Positions 13,501-22,914 of a stretch of DNA of 58,140 bases are shown in pieces. A program made the translations under genes and the position numbers. The notes under the pieces were generated by a model, which saw nothing but the letters and a program-made list of their open reading frames with translations, did not search any database and was not told the origin of the DNA. Each line of letters starts with the position of its first letter. Position 1 is the first letter of the stretch. Source of the DNA: Acanthamoeba lenticulata (lineage: Eukaryota; Discosea; Longamoebia; Acanthamoebidae). The stretch lies in the NCBI GenBank assembly GCA_002179805.1, contig NAVB01001495.1, positions 1 through 58,140 on the forward strand. The letters are read 5' to 3'.

Positions 13501-16500
13501 GCAAGGGGCGACCGTCGACTTGCCTGCTTCCTCTGCAGCCTTCTTTTCTTGCTCGCCTTCCGACAGCTCAGGCTGAGCCTTGGCTTGTTCCTCCGGCGTC
13601 TGTGGTAAAGGTGCGGCTGGGGGCAGGGCCGAAGTAGTAGCCGCTGGTTTGTCTTTGCTCGCGTTGGAGAGAGCCGGCAAGAGACCGTTGATGGCCTGCG
13701 GAGCGGTCAACAGTTCGTCGCTCGTATAGCCTGTTCCAACACCCCTCGCTCCGTAAGTCCACAGCATAATAGTCCCCAAGGGCCGGGAGAAGGAGCGTTT
13801 CGCACTGCGAGTGCTGGTGCCAACAGTGGGCTTGGTCACGTAGTCGTTCACGTGCGAGCCGTCCTTGAGCGAAAAGACCCGGCAGAGAAGCTCCTTGCTC
13901 GGCGTAGGAGCCGCGACGACGATGCGAGTCCCGTCTGTGACGAAATGGGCCTCGGACAGCAGCTTCTTGGTAAGCGTGAAGGGTGGGGCTGTGGGTGTTA
14001 TGTGGTGTGTGGAGCAAGTGAATTCATTTGTTAGTACGAGAGCCACCCTTGAGAAAGAGAGAGAGAGAGAGAAAAAAAAAACAAAAATTGTCACCTTCTT
14101 CTCCAGGCTTGTAGTGAGCGTAGCGAAGCTCCTCAAACGACAAGTGAGCATATTGGGGCATGGCCGTAATGCAATAACTCACGGAGCCCGGCCAATCGGG
14201 CTGGGCGCAGCAAAGCAAAACAAGAACGCATGAAAGACACACCAAAAGACAAAATGGTGAGCATGACAGCAAACACAAGGCCCTGTATTTGGGGGGGGGA
14301 AGAGAGAAAGAGAGAGGAAAAAAGGGGCAGAGGAACCACAGACCTGAGGATAGGGCACAAACTTGGTGTTGGTAGGAACCTCGCTGAAACGGCTCAACAC
14401 ACGCGCCCCCGCTGTACACGTGCGCAAGTCAGGTTTCCGTTTAAATGAATAAATAAATAAATAAATAAATAAACCAAGAAAGAGAGGTGTACGCAACTGG
14501 TAGGGCGCTGCAGTGGAACCGAGCGGACATGCGAAAAGCCCTGGCTTGGGTCAAACACGTGCACGACATACTTGTCCTCGGCTTCTCTCTTGGCCTTTTC
14601 AAGTGCGCTCGACATGAAGCTGGTGGTCGCCGGTGGAGCTGGCGTGATGCAAGAAAATCCGATGAGCACATCCAAAAAAAAATTATAATAATAATAAAAA
14701 GGGGCGCACCTGGTGTGCTGCCGATGGAGTTGAGGCTGCCATCAGGGATAGTGGCGGTGGCGGGGGCACCAGTCTGGCCTCCAGAGCCAAAACCACCAAG
14801 GGCTGACGGGGTCGACGACCCAAATGGAGAACGGCCTTCCGTCTCGCTGCCAAACGGATTTTGTCCGAATGGGGACGAACGCTCCACTCTGCTGCTGCCA
14901 AATCCGAAACCTCCAAAAGAGGACGATGACGATGCTGATGACGACGGCTCCACAGCTCTTGCGCCGAGAAGCGAGAATCCCGAGGAAAAGGAAGGCCGCG
15001 AAGGTGCCGTTGCGCTGCTGCCAAAACCCCCCGTGCCGCTTGGCAGTCCGAACGGAGACGAGTTCCTCACGCTGGCGGCAGGCGCAGCCAGGGTGGCAAG
15101 CAGTTCGGCGGGAGCGCCGGTAGGGCGCGTAGACAGACGCTGGACGATGAGCGTCCGGTCCTCTAGAGGGAAGCCGTGGAGGGCGGCACACACTGTGTCC
15201 ACCACATCATTGTCCCGATACTCAACGACCGCGTAGCCGGCCAGCCCGTCTGTCGCGTGTTTTGTGGAGTGTGTATGTTTGTGGTAAATTTGGTTAACAT
15301 AACATGGTTTTCATTCCATCATGAAGTGACTGGCCTTTGAAAACCGGTTGCATGCATGACTGGTACCTCCTTCGCGGGGCAGGATGAGGGAGCGGACGAG
15401 GCCGAAGGGCACGAGCAGCTCGCGCACCCGCTCTTCGTCAAAGTTGCGCGGGATCTCACCCATGAAGATGCGGTGATCGACAACTTCTGGCTGGGCAGCA
15501 GCAGTTTCCTCTGGAACGGCCGCTGCTGGCTGCTCCGCCGCCACTGGCTGCTCTGGAGAGGCCGCCTCAGTTGTCGTAGTAGGAGTAGTAGTTGTTAAAG
15601 CAGCAGCGCCGAAGGGAGGCAACGTTGCAGGTGATTCGGTCGGTTGACTTTCCTCAGCCGCTGGGGGTGCAGCACTCAGCAGCTGAGAAAATGGAGATGT
15701 CGACGCCGAGGGCGTGAGCAGCGTTGGAGTCGACTGCGCAAAGGGGCTTATCGCGCCAAACGTGGTGGCGCCAAATACGTTGGCGGTCGGAGTTGGGGTC
15801 GACGCGGCATCCGACGCGGCATCCGACGCGGCCTCTTGTGGCTTGGTGGATTCTTGAGCCTCTCCTGGGTTTTCGGTTACGACGGCGGGGGTACTCTCCG
15901 GAGGGCTGCTGGAAGCGGGCTCGTCTTGGCGCGGCGAAGAAGATGGAAGCTTGGTCAAGAGGTAGACATAGCGCCCGTCGGAGAAGATGGGAGAGCGATA
16001 GTTCGTTCCGTCAGCCAGCACCTGCTTTTCCTTCAGGAATAAACCCTCCGGGTCGTCCATCACTTCGACCGGCAAGCTTGACCTTTCCTCGGGGGCTGGC
16101 GTTGGCACTGTCACAGCGACGTCGTCCTTCTCCTCTTGCTGTTGCGGTGGCTTGGTGGTGCTGCTTTCTTCTTGCTGCAACGCCGGCGTTGTTTGCTGCT
16201 CGTCTCCAGGGACGGTCTTGGGCTGTTCATGGTCTCCGCCAGGGGCAGCGACGGCTGGCGGCTCAAGGCTCTTGCTCGAACGCACCTCAGTTCGTTCCTG
16301 CAGCGTTTCAGGGTCGATGATGATGAACGATGCCTTGCCGATACGCGATGAACGGTAGAGAAGCTGGCCGTTGCAGAAAGTGAGCCAACTCTTCTCCAGC
16401 TTGCGATAACCGGGGTTGCTTGCGTAGATGTGGTTCCAGACGGTCCCGCAGTGGCCAGAGCCCACCTTACGCAGGCCTTGCTTGCTGTGGATGTAGACGT

Positions 16501-19009
16501 AGCCGTCATGGTACGCAAAAGATGAATTGCGCCAGACAGTGTTGCACTCGTAGGCGCTCCAGGCCATCGCTGGCGTGGAAAAGAAAAAAGGTAAAGAAAG
16601 AGCATTATTAGTATAAATATTATAAAACAAAATTCATTAAGAATGGCTAAAGAGAGAGAGAGAGAGAGAAAAAGAGTAGGGGACGTACAGAGGTCGCGCT
16701 CGTTGGCTCTCAGGTCACACCAGGATTGCAGGAAAGGCACGACGTCCAGGTCTATGTTTTCAGCCAAACCCGTCGCAGGCGAGGTGGGAGAGGAGTTGGG
16801 AAGCCCGGACGGCAGAACAAACAGGCGAACAAGCGAGACTATGTCCTCCAGAGAGTCGCGAGCCAGAACATGGCAAGCCAACACCGTTGCGGCCTGTGTC
16901 ACCACCAGGAAGAGAAACGTCAGTCAGATAGGCCTGGCTTCTTGTTTTCCTCCTCAATAAGACTACTAAAGTGGTAGTGAGGCGCATTCAACATAGGGAC
17001 TGAAATAAAAGGGAAAAAAAACGTACGCGATTCCGGATTTGAAGAGCAAGCGCATCATCGGCAGCAGGCTGTTGCCCAGCAAGCTCCCAGAGCCAAGACT
17101 CAAGAGGTTGAAGCCAGGCCTTCTGCTCACCAGCCAGCGGGCCCACGTCGTCGCTGTAGCGCTGCACGAGCAGCTCAAGCACCTGAAGGCAAGCGGTTCC
17201 TTGCAGCACGCGAATGAGCGGCAAGAAGACTTGATTGGCCAGCAGCACGATGAAGTCGGCGTCCACCACCGACGTTTCACCCTGCAGCGAATTAGCTGCC
17301 ACTTGATAGGACAACTGTGCCATGGCGCACGTCACAGTTGTTACAATGTGTCACAGTGTGAGCTCTTTTAGCAGTGTTTCTTGTACTATTAAAAAAGAAA
17401 TTGAATAGAAACAACAGAAGAAGAAATGAGAAAATCGCACCATCAAACCCGAAAGCTGTCCAAGGACGGCCGCGGCGACGGCGAACTTGGACTCAAGAGC
17501 GTGGGATTGCGCGGCCAGCGCTTCGAGGCCTCCCCACGAAGCCGCTAAGTCGATGAGCCAGCGCTGGTTGCGCGGACTGAGGTTTGCGCGCTTTTCATCG
17601 TCTCGCAAGAGGGCGAGAATGTTGCTCAGCGTGAGATCCACGTTGGCCGGCTCGAGAAGGGAGCGGATGAGTTGATTGAAGGTGTTTGTGCACACGGTGA
17701 GCATGAACGGCACGGCTGACGGTGAATTGATGGGCTTCGTCGGTTCCTGGGTGTTTGCCGCGTCCTGCGACGTCCGCGAGGCCTTCCACTTGCGCTCGGT
17801 CTGGTGTGTTTCGTTAACACAAATTTAACAAACAAACAAACAAACAAAAATAATCATCATCATCATCATCAGCACTCCTGCCAACACCACGAAGAAGAAA
17901 GCGTTAACTGGGTCAACACGCACCCTGCGAAGCCTCGTCATCTGGGAGGCAAGGGCATCCTGTGCCCGGAGCAACACACGCAAACGGCGCTGGGCCAGCT
18001 GCTCGAACGGCGTCGAGCTGGCAGTCATGGCGCCCAAGGCCTGCATGGTACCGCTCACCAGCTTGGCCGTGTCCTCGGCCGTGGGTTCAAACAGGCCCTC
18101 TTGTTGACTACGTTCCTTCCGAGCTGCCACAGCGGCCTTTTCGTCGGCTTCCGAAGTAACCACAGCAGCAGCAGGAGTCATCACGGGAGCGGCGGGAGAA
18201 GGAGCAGCAGCAGCAGTAGATGTGCCCCATAGGAGTCCCCCTTGCTGTGGTGCCGGTGACGACAACGACGGGGTATTGTGCGGGTGGGCCTCCAGCAGGT
18301 CGTAGAGATAAAGGTGGCCGGGGGTGGATAACGCGCCAGAGGCGACAGGCGCTTGCGTGCTGACGTCACTGGCGGGCTGCTGCGGCTGCTGCTGCTGCGG
18401 CTGCGACGGGCCGCTGGCGGTCATCGTGTGAAGACCGCTCTCGCTCACGCGAAGCCAAAGGTCATCTTCCACACGCTCCAGGCGCGTCCGCAGGCGGCTG
18501 GCTCGCTCTACCATGGCAGGCGAGTTCCATCCCACGGCACTTTGCGCCTGCGAGAGCCAACGAAGGGCCTCGACCACAGTGACGAGTCGCTCACGCACTC
18601 GTGTGTCGTCAGCTGCAGACTCGCCTCGGAACCACCTGGAAGCTGACGTAGCCGTCGCCTCAGCCGCCTCCAGGAGACCCTGCGCTGACGTTGGCGGCGG
18701 CACGCCCGGCACAGAGGTAGGAGGAGGACCATTGACGCTGCTCCTCCATGAAGGTGCGGTTGATGATGGTGCTGCTGCTGATGATGATGATGGCAATCCA
18801 CCAAAAAAACCGCCTCGTGAAGGGGGCGTAGACGTGCCGCGGCCGAACGAAAAACCGCCTCTGGGAACTGCAGTTGGCGCTCCTCGTCCTCCTGAAAATC
18901 CACCCCGAAATGTTGTCGAGGTACTCCCGAATCCAGGTGTTGCTGCGGTGCTCCCTGAGCCAAAAGGCCCAGGAGTGGTGGTGGTGAAGCCAGACGCTTG
19001 GCCAAACAT
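373..19009 (-). CDS. Giant HECT E3 ubiquitin ligase, HECTD4-like, with FG-rich patches, RRM and SPRY domain
   Basis: Start ATG at 19007-19009 (protein begins MFGQASGFTTTTPG), stop at 373-375. About 28 exons give roughly 5,200 residues. Order: N-terminal FG/GF-rich segment (first ~100 aa); helical scaffold; RRM around residues 1000-1090; second FG-rich patch; Nup98-like motif CITAMPQYAHLSFEELR; more helical repeats; a very long exon (about 10815-7240) ending in Ser/Thr-rich FSFG/FGFG repeats; SPRY domain near 5740-6330 (FAFGSSDIVGCGWNRD and FFTRNGSF); two more FG/FSF patches near 5200 and 2650; C-terminal HECT domain. HECT hallmarks seen: VRLVGEGATDSGGPYRE, FTWEELELLVCGKP and the catalytic Cys in SATCFFTLKLP. 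Established: HECT ligases take ubiquitin from E2 onto this Cys and pass it to substrate; HECTD4-type proteins are giant. Inferred: the FG patches suggest contact with the nuclear transport system. Exon joins are by eye, and a split into two genes is not excluded, although frame and domain order favour one. Confidence 0.85.
2125..2144. repeat. (TG)10 microsatellite in HECT intron
   Basis: On the transcript strand this is (CA)n directly preceding the 3' splice site AG|GAGGCCGAG, replacing the usual pyrimidine tract. Confidence 0.9.
3117..3130. repeat. (TG)7 microsatellite in HECT intron
   Basis: Plain dinucleotide run within an intron; followed by TTGTGTGTAG. Confidence 0.85.
4284..4304. repeat. 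(GT)n microsatellite in HECT intron
   Basis: A 21-bp dinucleotide run in an intron of the HECT gene, near its 5' side on the transcript strand. Confidence 0.88.
5740..6330 (-). other. SPRY (B30.2-like) domain segment of the HECT ligase
   Basis: Two exons joined across an intron near 6125-6244 read ISGLLPVYYFEVRF, then TEVGFAP, and after a low-complexity Thr/Ser insert, YGFAFGSSDIVGCGWNRD and RTIFFTRNGSFISDAF. This is the SPRY pattern of RanBPM-type proteins (VIGCG then FFTKNG). In the family SPRY domains bind protein partners; here it probably presents substrates. The insert between the strands (TNTNTTTSTSTSS) is expanded compared with typical SPRY domains. Confidence 0.75.
11308..11331. repeat. 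(GTG)8 trinucleotide run
   Basis: Located in a HECT intron; not in a reading frame. Confidence 0.85.
13261..13280. repeat. (GT)10 microsatellite in HECT intron
   Basis: A perfect dinucleotide run in the intron preceding the exon that starts near 13218. Confidence 0.9.
14095..14202 (-). other. Nup98-like ITAM-Y-S-EELR motif
   Basis: A short exon of the HECT ligase gene reads PDWPGSVSYCITAMPQYAHL followed by SFEELRYAHYKPGEE. The spacing matches the conserved block downstream of the GLEBS region in Nup98/Nup100/Nup116 (ITAM/ISAMP, Y, K/x-S-x-EELR, DY). That block is established in FG nucleoporins; its presence here in a HECT gene is an observation from the sequence and its function is inference. 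Confidence 0.6.
14448..14473. repeat. (AAAT)n tetranucleotide run
   Basis: A 26-bp run inside a HECT intron. Confidence 0.85.
15130..15483 (-). other. RRM domain inside the HECT ligase
   Basis: Two exons separated by an intron near 15246-15365 encode an RNA recognition motif: RNP2-like IFMGEIPRNFDEERVRELL, then GPFGLV-like loop (VPFGLVRSLILPREGG), RNP1-like GLAGYAVVEYRD, and the terminal LHGFPLEDRTLIVQRL. The last strand and the overall style resemble the U2AF65 RRM2/RRM3 group. The RNP1 aromatic positions are only partly kept (YAVVEY), so it could bind RNA or a protein ligand. Confidence 0.7.
15801..15832. repeat. In-frame 12-bp tandem repeat in HECT exon
   Basis: The unit GACGCGGCATCC occurs two full and one partial time and encodes the triple DAAS on the minus strand. 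It is a small coding expansion within a low-complexity linker before the RRM. Confidence 0.85.
17828..17870. repeat. (AACA)n followed by (ATC)n
   Basis: Two adjacent short simple repeats in a HECT intron. Confidence 0.8.
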
Positions 19010-19231
19010 TTATGTGCTCTCGTGGCCTAGAGGCACTGGTTTGGGGGGTACTTTTTCGTTTGGCGGGTTAAAGGCGAACTCGGGTCTCGACGCGGGCCCG
19101 TTTCTGCTGTTGGACTTCGTGTAAAATTAAAAATGAAATGAGTGCTTCCTGGCATAGTTTGCTTTTCTGCAACCATTTCTTCACTGCTGGTTTTTTTTTA
19201 AGAACAAAAGCGCAACGTTGTGGACTGCGTT
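19010..19231. promoter_or_regulatory. Divergent promoter region between HECT and F-box genes
   Basis: Only 222 bp separate the two start codons, so both promoters must lie here or extend into the genes. The stretch holds T-rich and A-rich runs (TTTTTTTTTA near 19190 and AAAATTAAAAATGAAATG near 19120) in otherwise GC-rich DNA. No TATA box can be assigned with confidence. Confidence 0.4.
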
Positions 19232-21794
19232 ATGGACGTGGACTGTCAGTTTGAGCGCCTGCCCAATGAACTTGTGGCGTACTTGTTTGTTGAGATGTTT
19301 GCTCCAGCAGATCTGCTTCCTCTTCGGGCCGTGCGTGCACACGCTTCTTCACCAATCCGCACTGCACATAACACATATATGTCTTTCCTCACACACCGCA
19401 GGTGTGCCGCCGCTGGCGAGAGGCATTGAGTTGTGGTGGGCTCTGGCGGGCGGCGTGCGTCCGATACTGGGGGACCAAGGGGCTCTGGACCGAGGACAGA
19501 TTGCTGGCGACCGTTCGAGAAGCGTCTCTTGGGCACCACAACGCCTCCTCCGCTGCTTCGAGTGAGCAAGAGACTTTCCATCCACTGGCCTGGCAGAAGG
19601 TGTACATGAAGAGGGACACCATCGAGCGACAACGAGTTAATCGCCTTCTCGTGGTGGAAACCATCACAAACAAGGCACCTTCCCTCCGCCCTCCCCCTTC
19701 CGCATCTTCCCCTTGCGTGCTGACCCTTCTTTTGTGATGTGATGTGATGAGCCCCCTTAGATTTACACGATGGCCCCCGATGGAACAGACAAGCGCGAGC
19801 TGGCCCCGGCCACGAGCGGGTCCTGCCGCGCCATCTTTTCGCCGCACGGTAGTGGATGCCCCTTGCCCCTCGGGTCCCTGACCCCAAAAGATGGCGCTCT
19901 GTTTGTTTGTGCCTCGCCAATAGTCTGCGCTGTTGACAGTTGTGTATGTGCGTGCCTCTGACAGGCGACCAGGTGCTCTGGATCGAGATCACGGGGTCCA
20001 CCGCGCCTCGCGTCCGCGTGCTCGTGGCTGACACCTACGGTCGCCGACCCGTGCACTCGTGGGAAGGCATCTGCTCCCTCCTTCAACCCCCCAAAATCCC
20101 TCTCCTGGCAGATCTTAACAAAGTACCTCCTCCTTTCCCCCCCCCCGCCTTGCGTTGGCTGCAGTGGACTTTTTTCCGTTCTTTGCCTCCTTCGCTCCGT
20201 GCGGGACACGTGTGGCATTCCTGGCCAGCGACAGCCAGGGCCACATGATCCGCCTCCTCCTCTTTGATCTACTGGGCCGCGACACCGCCGCGAGCATGCT
20301 TGGGCGCGGCCGGTACGCGGGACTCCTGTCGACAATGGCTTGCGCTCATGACGTGCTCTCCCCTCCCCCTCCCCGCCGCGATCTTCAGGCCGTATTACCT
20401 GTCGTGGGCTCCCGACAAGTTGAGCCTTCTCACGAAAAAGGACGAGCTCTCGCTGGAGCGCATTCAAATCGACCCCGACACTGGCGTCATCACTTCGCGG
20501 GTCCAACTGCCCGTGCAAGGCGAAGTGGGCAGCTTCGCCACGCCTGTGTGGATGGGCACCGTACGCCTCTTTGGCCTCGACAGAAAAGACCCCCCCCCCA
20601 ATCTCTCCCAATTCCTCCTCCTCCTCCTCAATCACCGCCATTGACCTAACGGCGCGCAGGAGGACAACGGGGACGACACGTTCATGTACGCCGTGCGGGA
20701 CGAGACCTGCAGCCCCAGCGGGCAGAAGCTTGTCTGGGCTGCTCTCTCGACACGCCAGGTTTGAGTGCCCCCCCCCGCGACATTTAATTGTATTTCAAGG
20801 TCCTGGGGGCAGAAACGCTCAAGGAGGACATGCAGGAGGGTGCTGAACAACAGCGGCAGCGACGTGAGCTCGGACGCAGTCAAGGAAGCGGAGCCGCCGC
20901 AGCACGCGGGGCGGAGACACAGCAACAGCAACACCACTACGAGATGCGGGAGGTGAGCCGGGTGGCGACTCGAGAAGACGACGAGTTTGCGTCTTTTTTG
21001 GTGAGTCGGGACAAGCGCAAGGTGGCTTACCTCCTCAACGTCGCCGGCACGCTCTTTGTAAGTCCTGTGGCTCGGCCAGACCCCAGTAACGCCGAGTTCG
21101 TGCCTCCCCCCTCTTCTTCCCAAATCCTTCCACCTGTTGATGTGATGCTGAAGTCGGGCGCACGAAATAAACAGGGCGCTAAGCGATGAGCAAAAGGCCA
21201 ACTCGGATGGCGAGGCGTTGATTCCGATCGTCACCGGGCAGGCTCAGCTGCTGGCCTACTTCTTCAGTCCGAACGGACGCTATCTGCTCTCTCTCGTCCT
21301 CGATTTCTCGTGCGCTGACTTTTACCTCAGGTGCGTTGCTGTGTTGATGTCCCGCTCGAATGCCCTTGTATCTCATACGCGGTCATCCCGCTCGCCAAGG
21401 TGGCACTGCTGGGACAGCCTTACCAGGACGACGCTACGGTTCCCCAATGGCAACTTCATGCCGTCAGAGTCGTTTATCCACAGCTACTTGTCCTTCTTTG
21501 ATCAGTACGCGCAGGTCTTCACCTTCTTCAGCCCAGACAGCGATGCGTACGTATTCCTGGGGATCTTCCCCCTCCCTATTTTTGCGCAACATGTGTCTGA
21601 AGGACCAACAATTGCTCAACGCCCTTCCCTCTCCTCTCTTCACCCCTCTTTCGCACGGGTACAGGTTTGTGTACTGCGGCAGCTCACCGACATGCCCAGA
21701 TTCATTCGGCGTGTGGGTGCAAGAAGTCAAGCCCGATACGCCCCCACGCCTCATTGACACCAACTGCAGTTTTGCTGTTTGGTCCCCGCAGTAG
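19232..21794 (+). CDS. F-box protein with C-terminal beta-propeller-like repeats
   Basis: ATG at 19232 opens MDVDCQFERLPNELVAYLF; GTG and TTG codons just upstream are not needed. The stop is TAG at 21792-21794. About ten exons. Residues ~7-55 form an F-box (ERLPNELVAYLFVEMFAPAD, then across the first intron VCRRWREALSCGGLWRAA). The remainder has recurrent strands such as APATSGSCRAIFSPHG, SFAPCGTRVAFLASDS, PYYLSWAPDKLSLLTK, AYFFSPNGRYLLSL and FTFFSPDSDAFVYCG, the S-P-D/N-G type of WD/TolB/DPP-like propeller blades. A Gln/Arg-rich insert lies between blades (near 20830-20940). F-box proteins recruit substrates to SCF ubiquitin ligases through Skp1; the propeller would be the substrate reader. 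It is divergently transcribed from the HECT gene. Substrate unknown. Confidence 0.82.
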
Positions 21795-21923
21795 TGGAGT
21801 CTGTTCAACTTGTAAATAGCCCCCCCCCTCCCTGTAGTGGTGTGGAATTGTGCAACCAAGGAAAGAGGTGAAGTTGGTTTATTTTGTGTGTGATTGGCTG
21901 TGGTTTGAAACGGTCTATCCGTT

Positions 21924-22645
21924 TCACTGGCCCGACACAGCCGAACGGGCAGCGTCGTAGGCCCGATCGAGAGGAGCGGCGGCGAGGCCGGCCACCATGC
22001 CCTTGATACCCTCCTTGGGCATCTGAAGATGAGAGCGAGTTAGTGAGTGACATGTAGGTGTAAAGCTAGGACAAGTGTATGGGTCATGTGAGGGACACTC
22101 ACGTTGGGGTGCGGGTGGGTGGGCATCAGCGGCCGGTTGCTCTCCACCTTTCGGCCCAGGTCCAAGAGCTCGTCCGCGGTGAGGGTAGTGCGCAGAAGAG
22201 GCAGCAGCTGGCCCTCCTCGTGCTGGATGTGGGCGGAGAGGTTCTCCATCATGTCCTTCATCAGCGCGTCGAACTTGGCCTCGTCGGCGCTCACCTTCAT
22301 GTTGAGAAGCTGATCGAGCATCCGCTCCACCTTGAAGTGGTCCTCATAGGCGTCGTGGGCAAGACCCTTGCCCTCGGGCACGCGATCACGCAGCACCGGG
22401 TATACGAGCGTCTCCTCCAGAGACGCGTGGACGCTCAGCTCCTTTACGATGGTGTTGGCCAGCTCCTGCTTCTTGTTCACATCAGTGCTGCTCATGTACT
22501 GGCTGCACGTCGTCCGCGTGGATGGTCACCACACAAGGTTGTGAGTTTGCAATGGTACTGGGCGTCTCACTCCCCCAGCTAAACGCACCTGTAGAGGCTC
22601 TTGACGTTCTGGTGGTCCCTGATGAGAATTTGCGTGCAGTCCATG
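21924..22645 (-). CDS. Hemerythrin-like HHE cation-binding protein
   Basis: ATG at 22643-22645 (MDCTQILIRDHQNVKSLYR), intron, main exon about 22495-22105, intron, last exon ending AARSAVSGQ with TGA at 21924-21926. About 190 residues. His and acidic ligands of the four-helix HHE fold are visible: IRDHQN, VHASLEETLVYP, AYEDHFKVERML and AHIQHEEGQLLP. HHE proteins bind a di-iron centre and are linked to oxygen or redox sensing and iron handling. The tail after the HHE domain (MPKEGIKGMVAGLAAAPLDR) is small and Ala-rich. It converges with the F-box gene (130 bp between stops). Confidence 0.85.
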
Positions 22646-22914
22646 GTTTAAGATGAGTGAGGGTTGCGATGTGGTTTTGTAGTGGGGATAACAAGAAAAT
22701 GGTAGACACACTATTTAAACCAAGCCCGTGTCACCCCGTTCAGTCCGGCGGACCCAAAGCCATCGACTTTCAACAGAGTGGAGCGTGGAGAAACCCACCC
22801 CGAGTCAACACACTGTCTTTGGTGCTGGGCTCTGCGCGTTCTGTGGGCGCGATCAAAAAATATTTTGCATTCTTTGATAGCAACAGCCAAAAAAAAAAAA
22901 CAAAACGCGTGGCC

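Noticed and set aside
15801..15832. Possible CRISPR-like or regulatory direct repeats
   Set aside because: The units are contiguous, in frame, and encode DAAS; no spacers exist.
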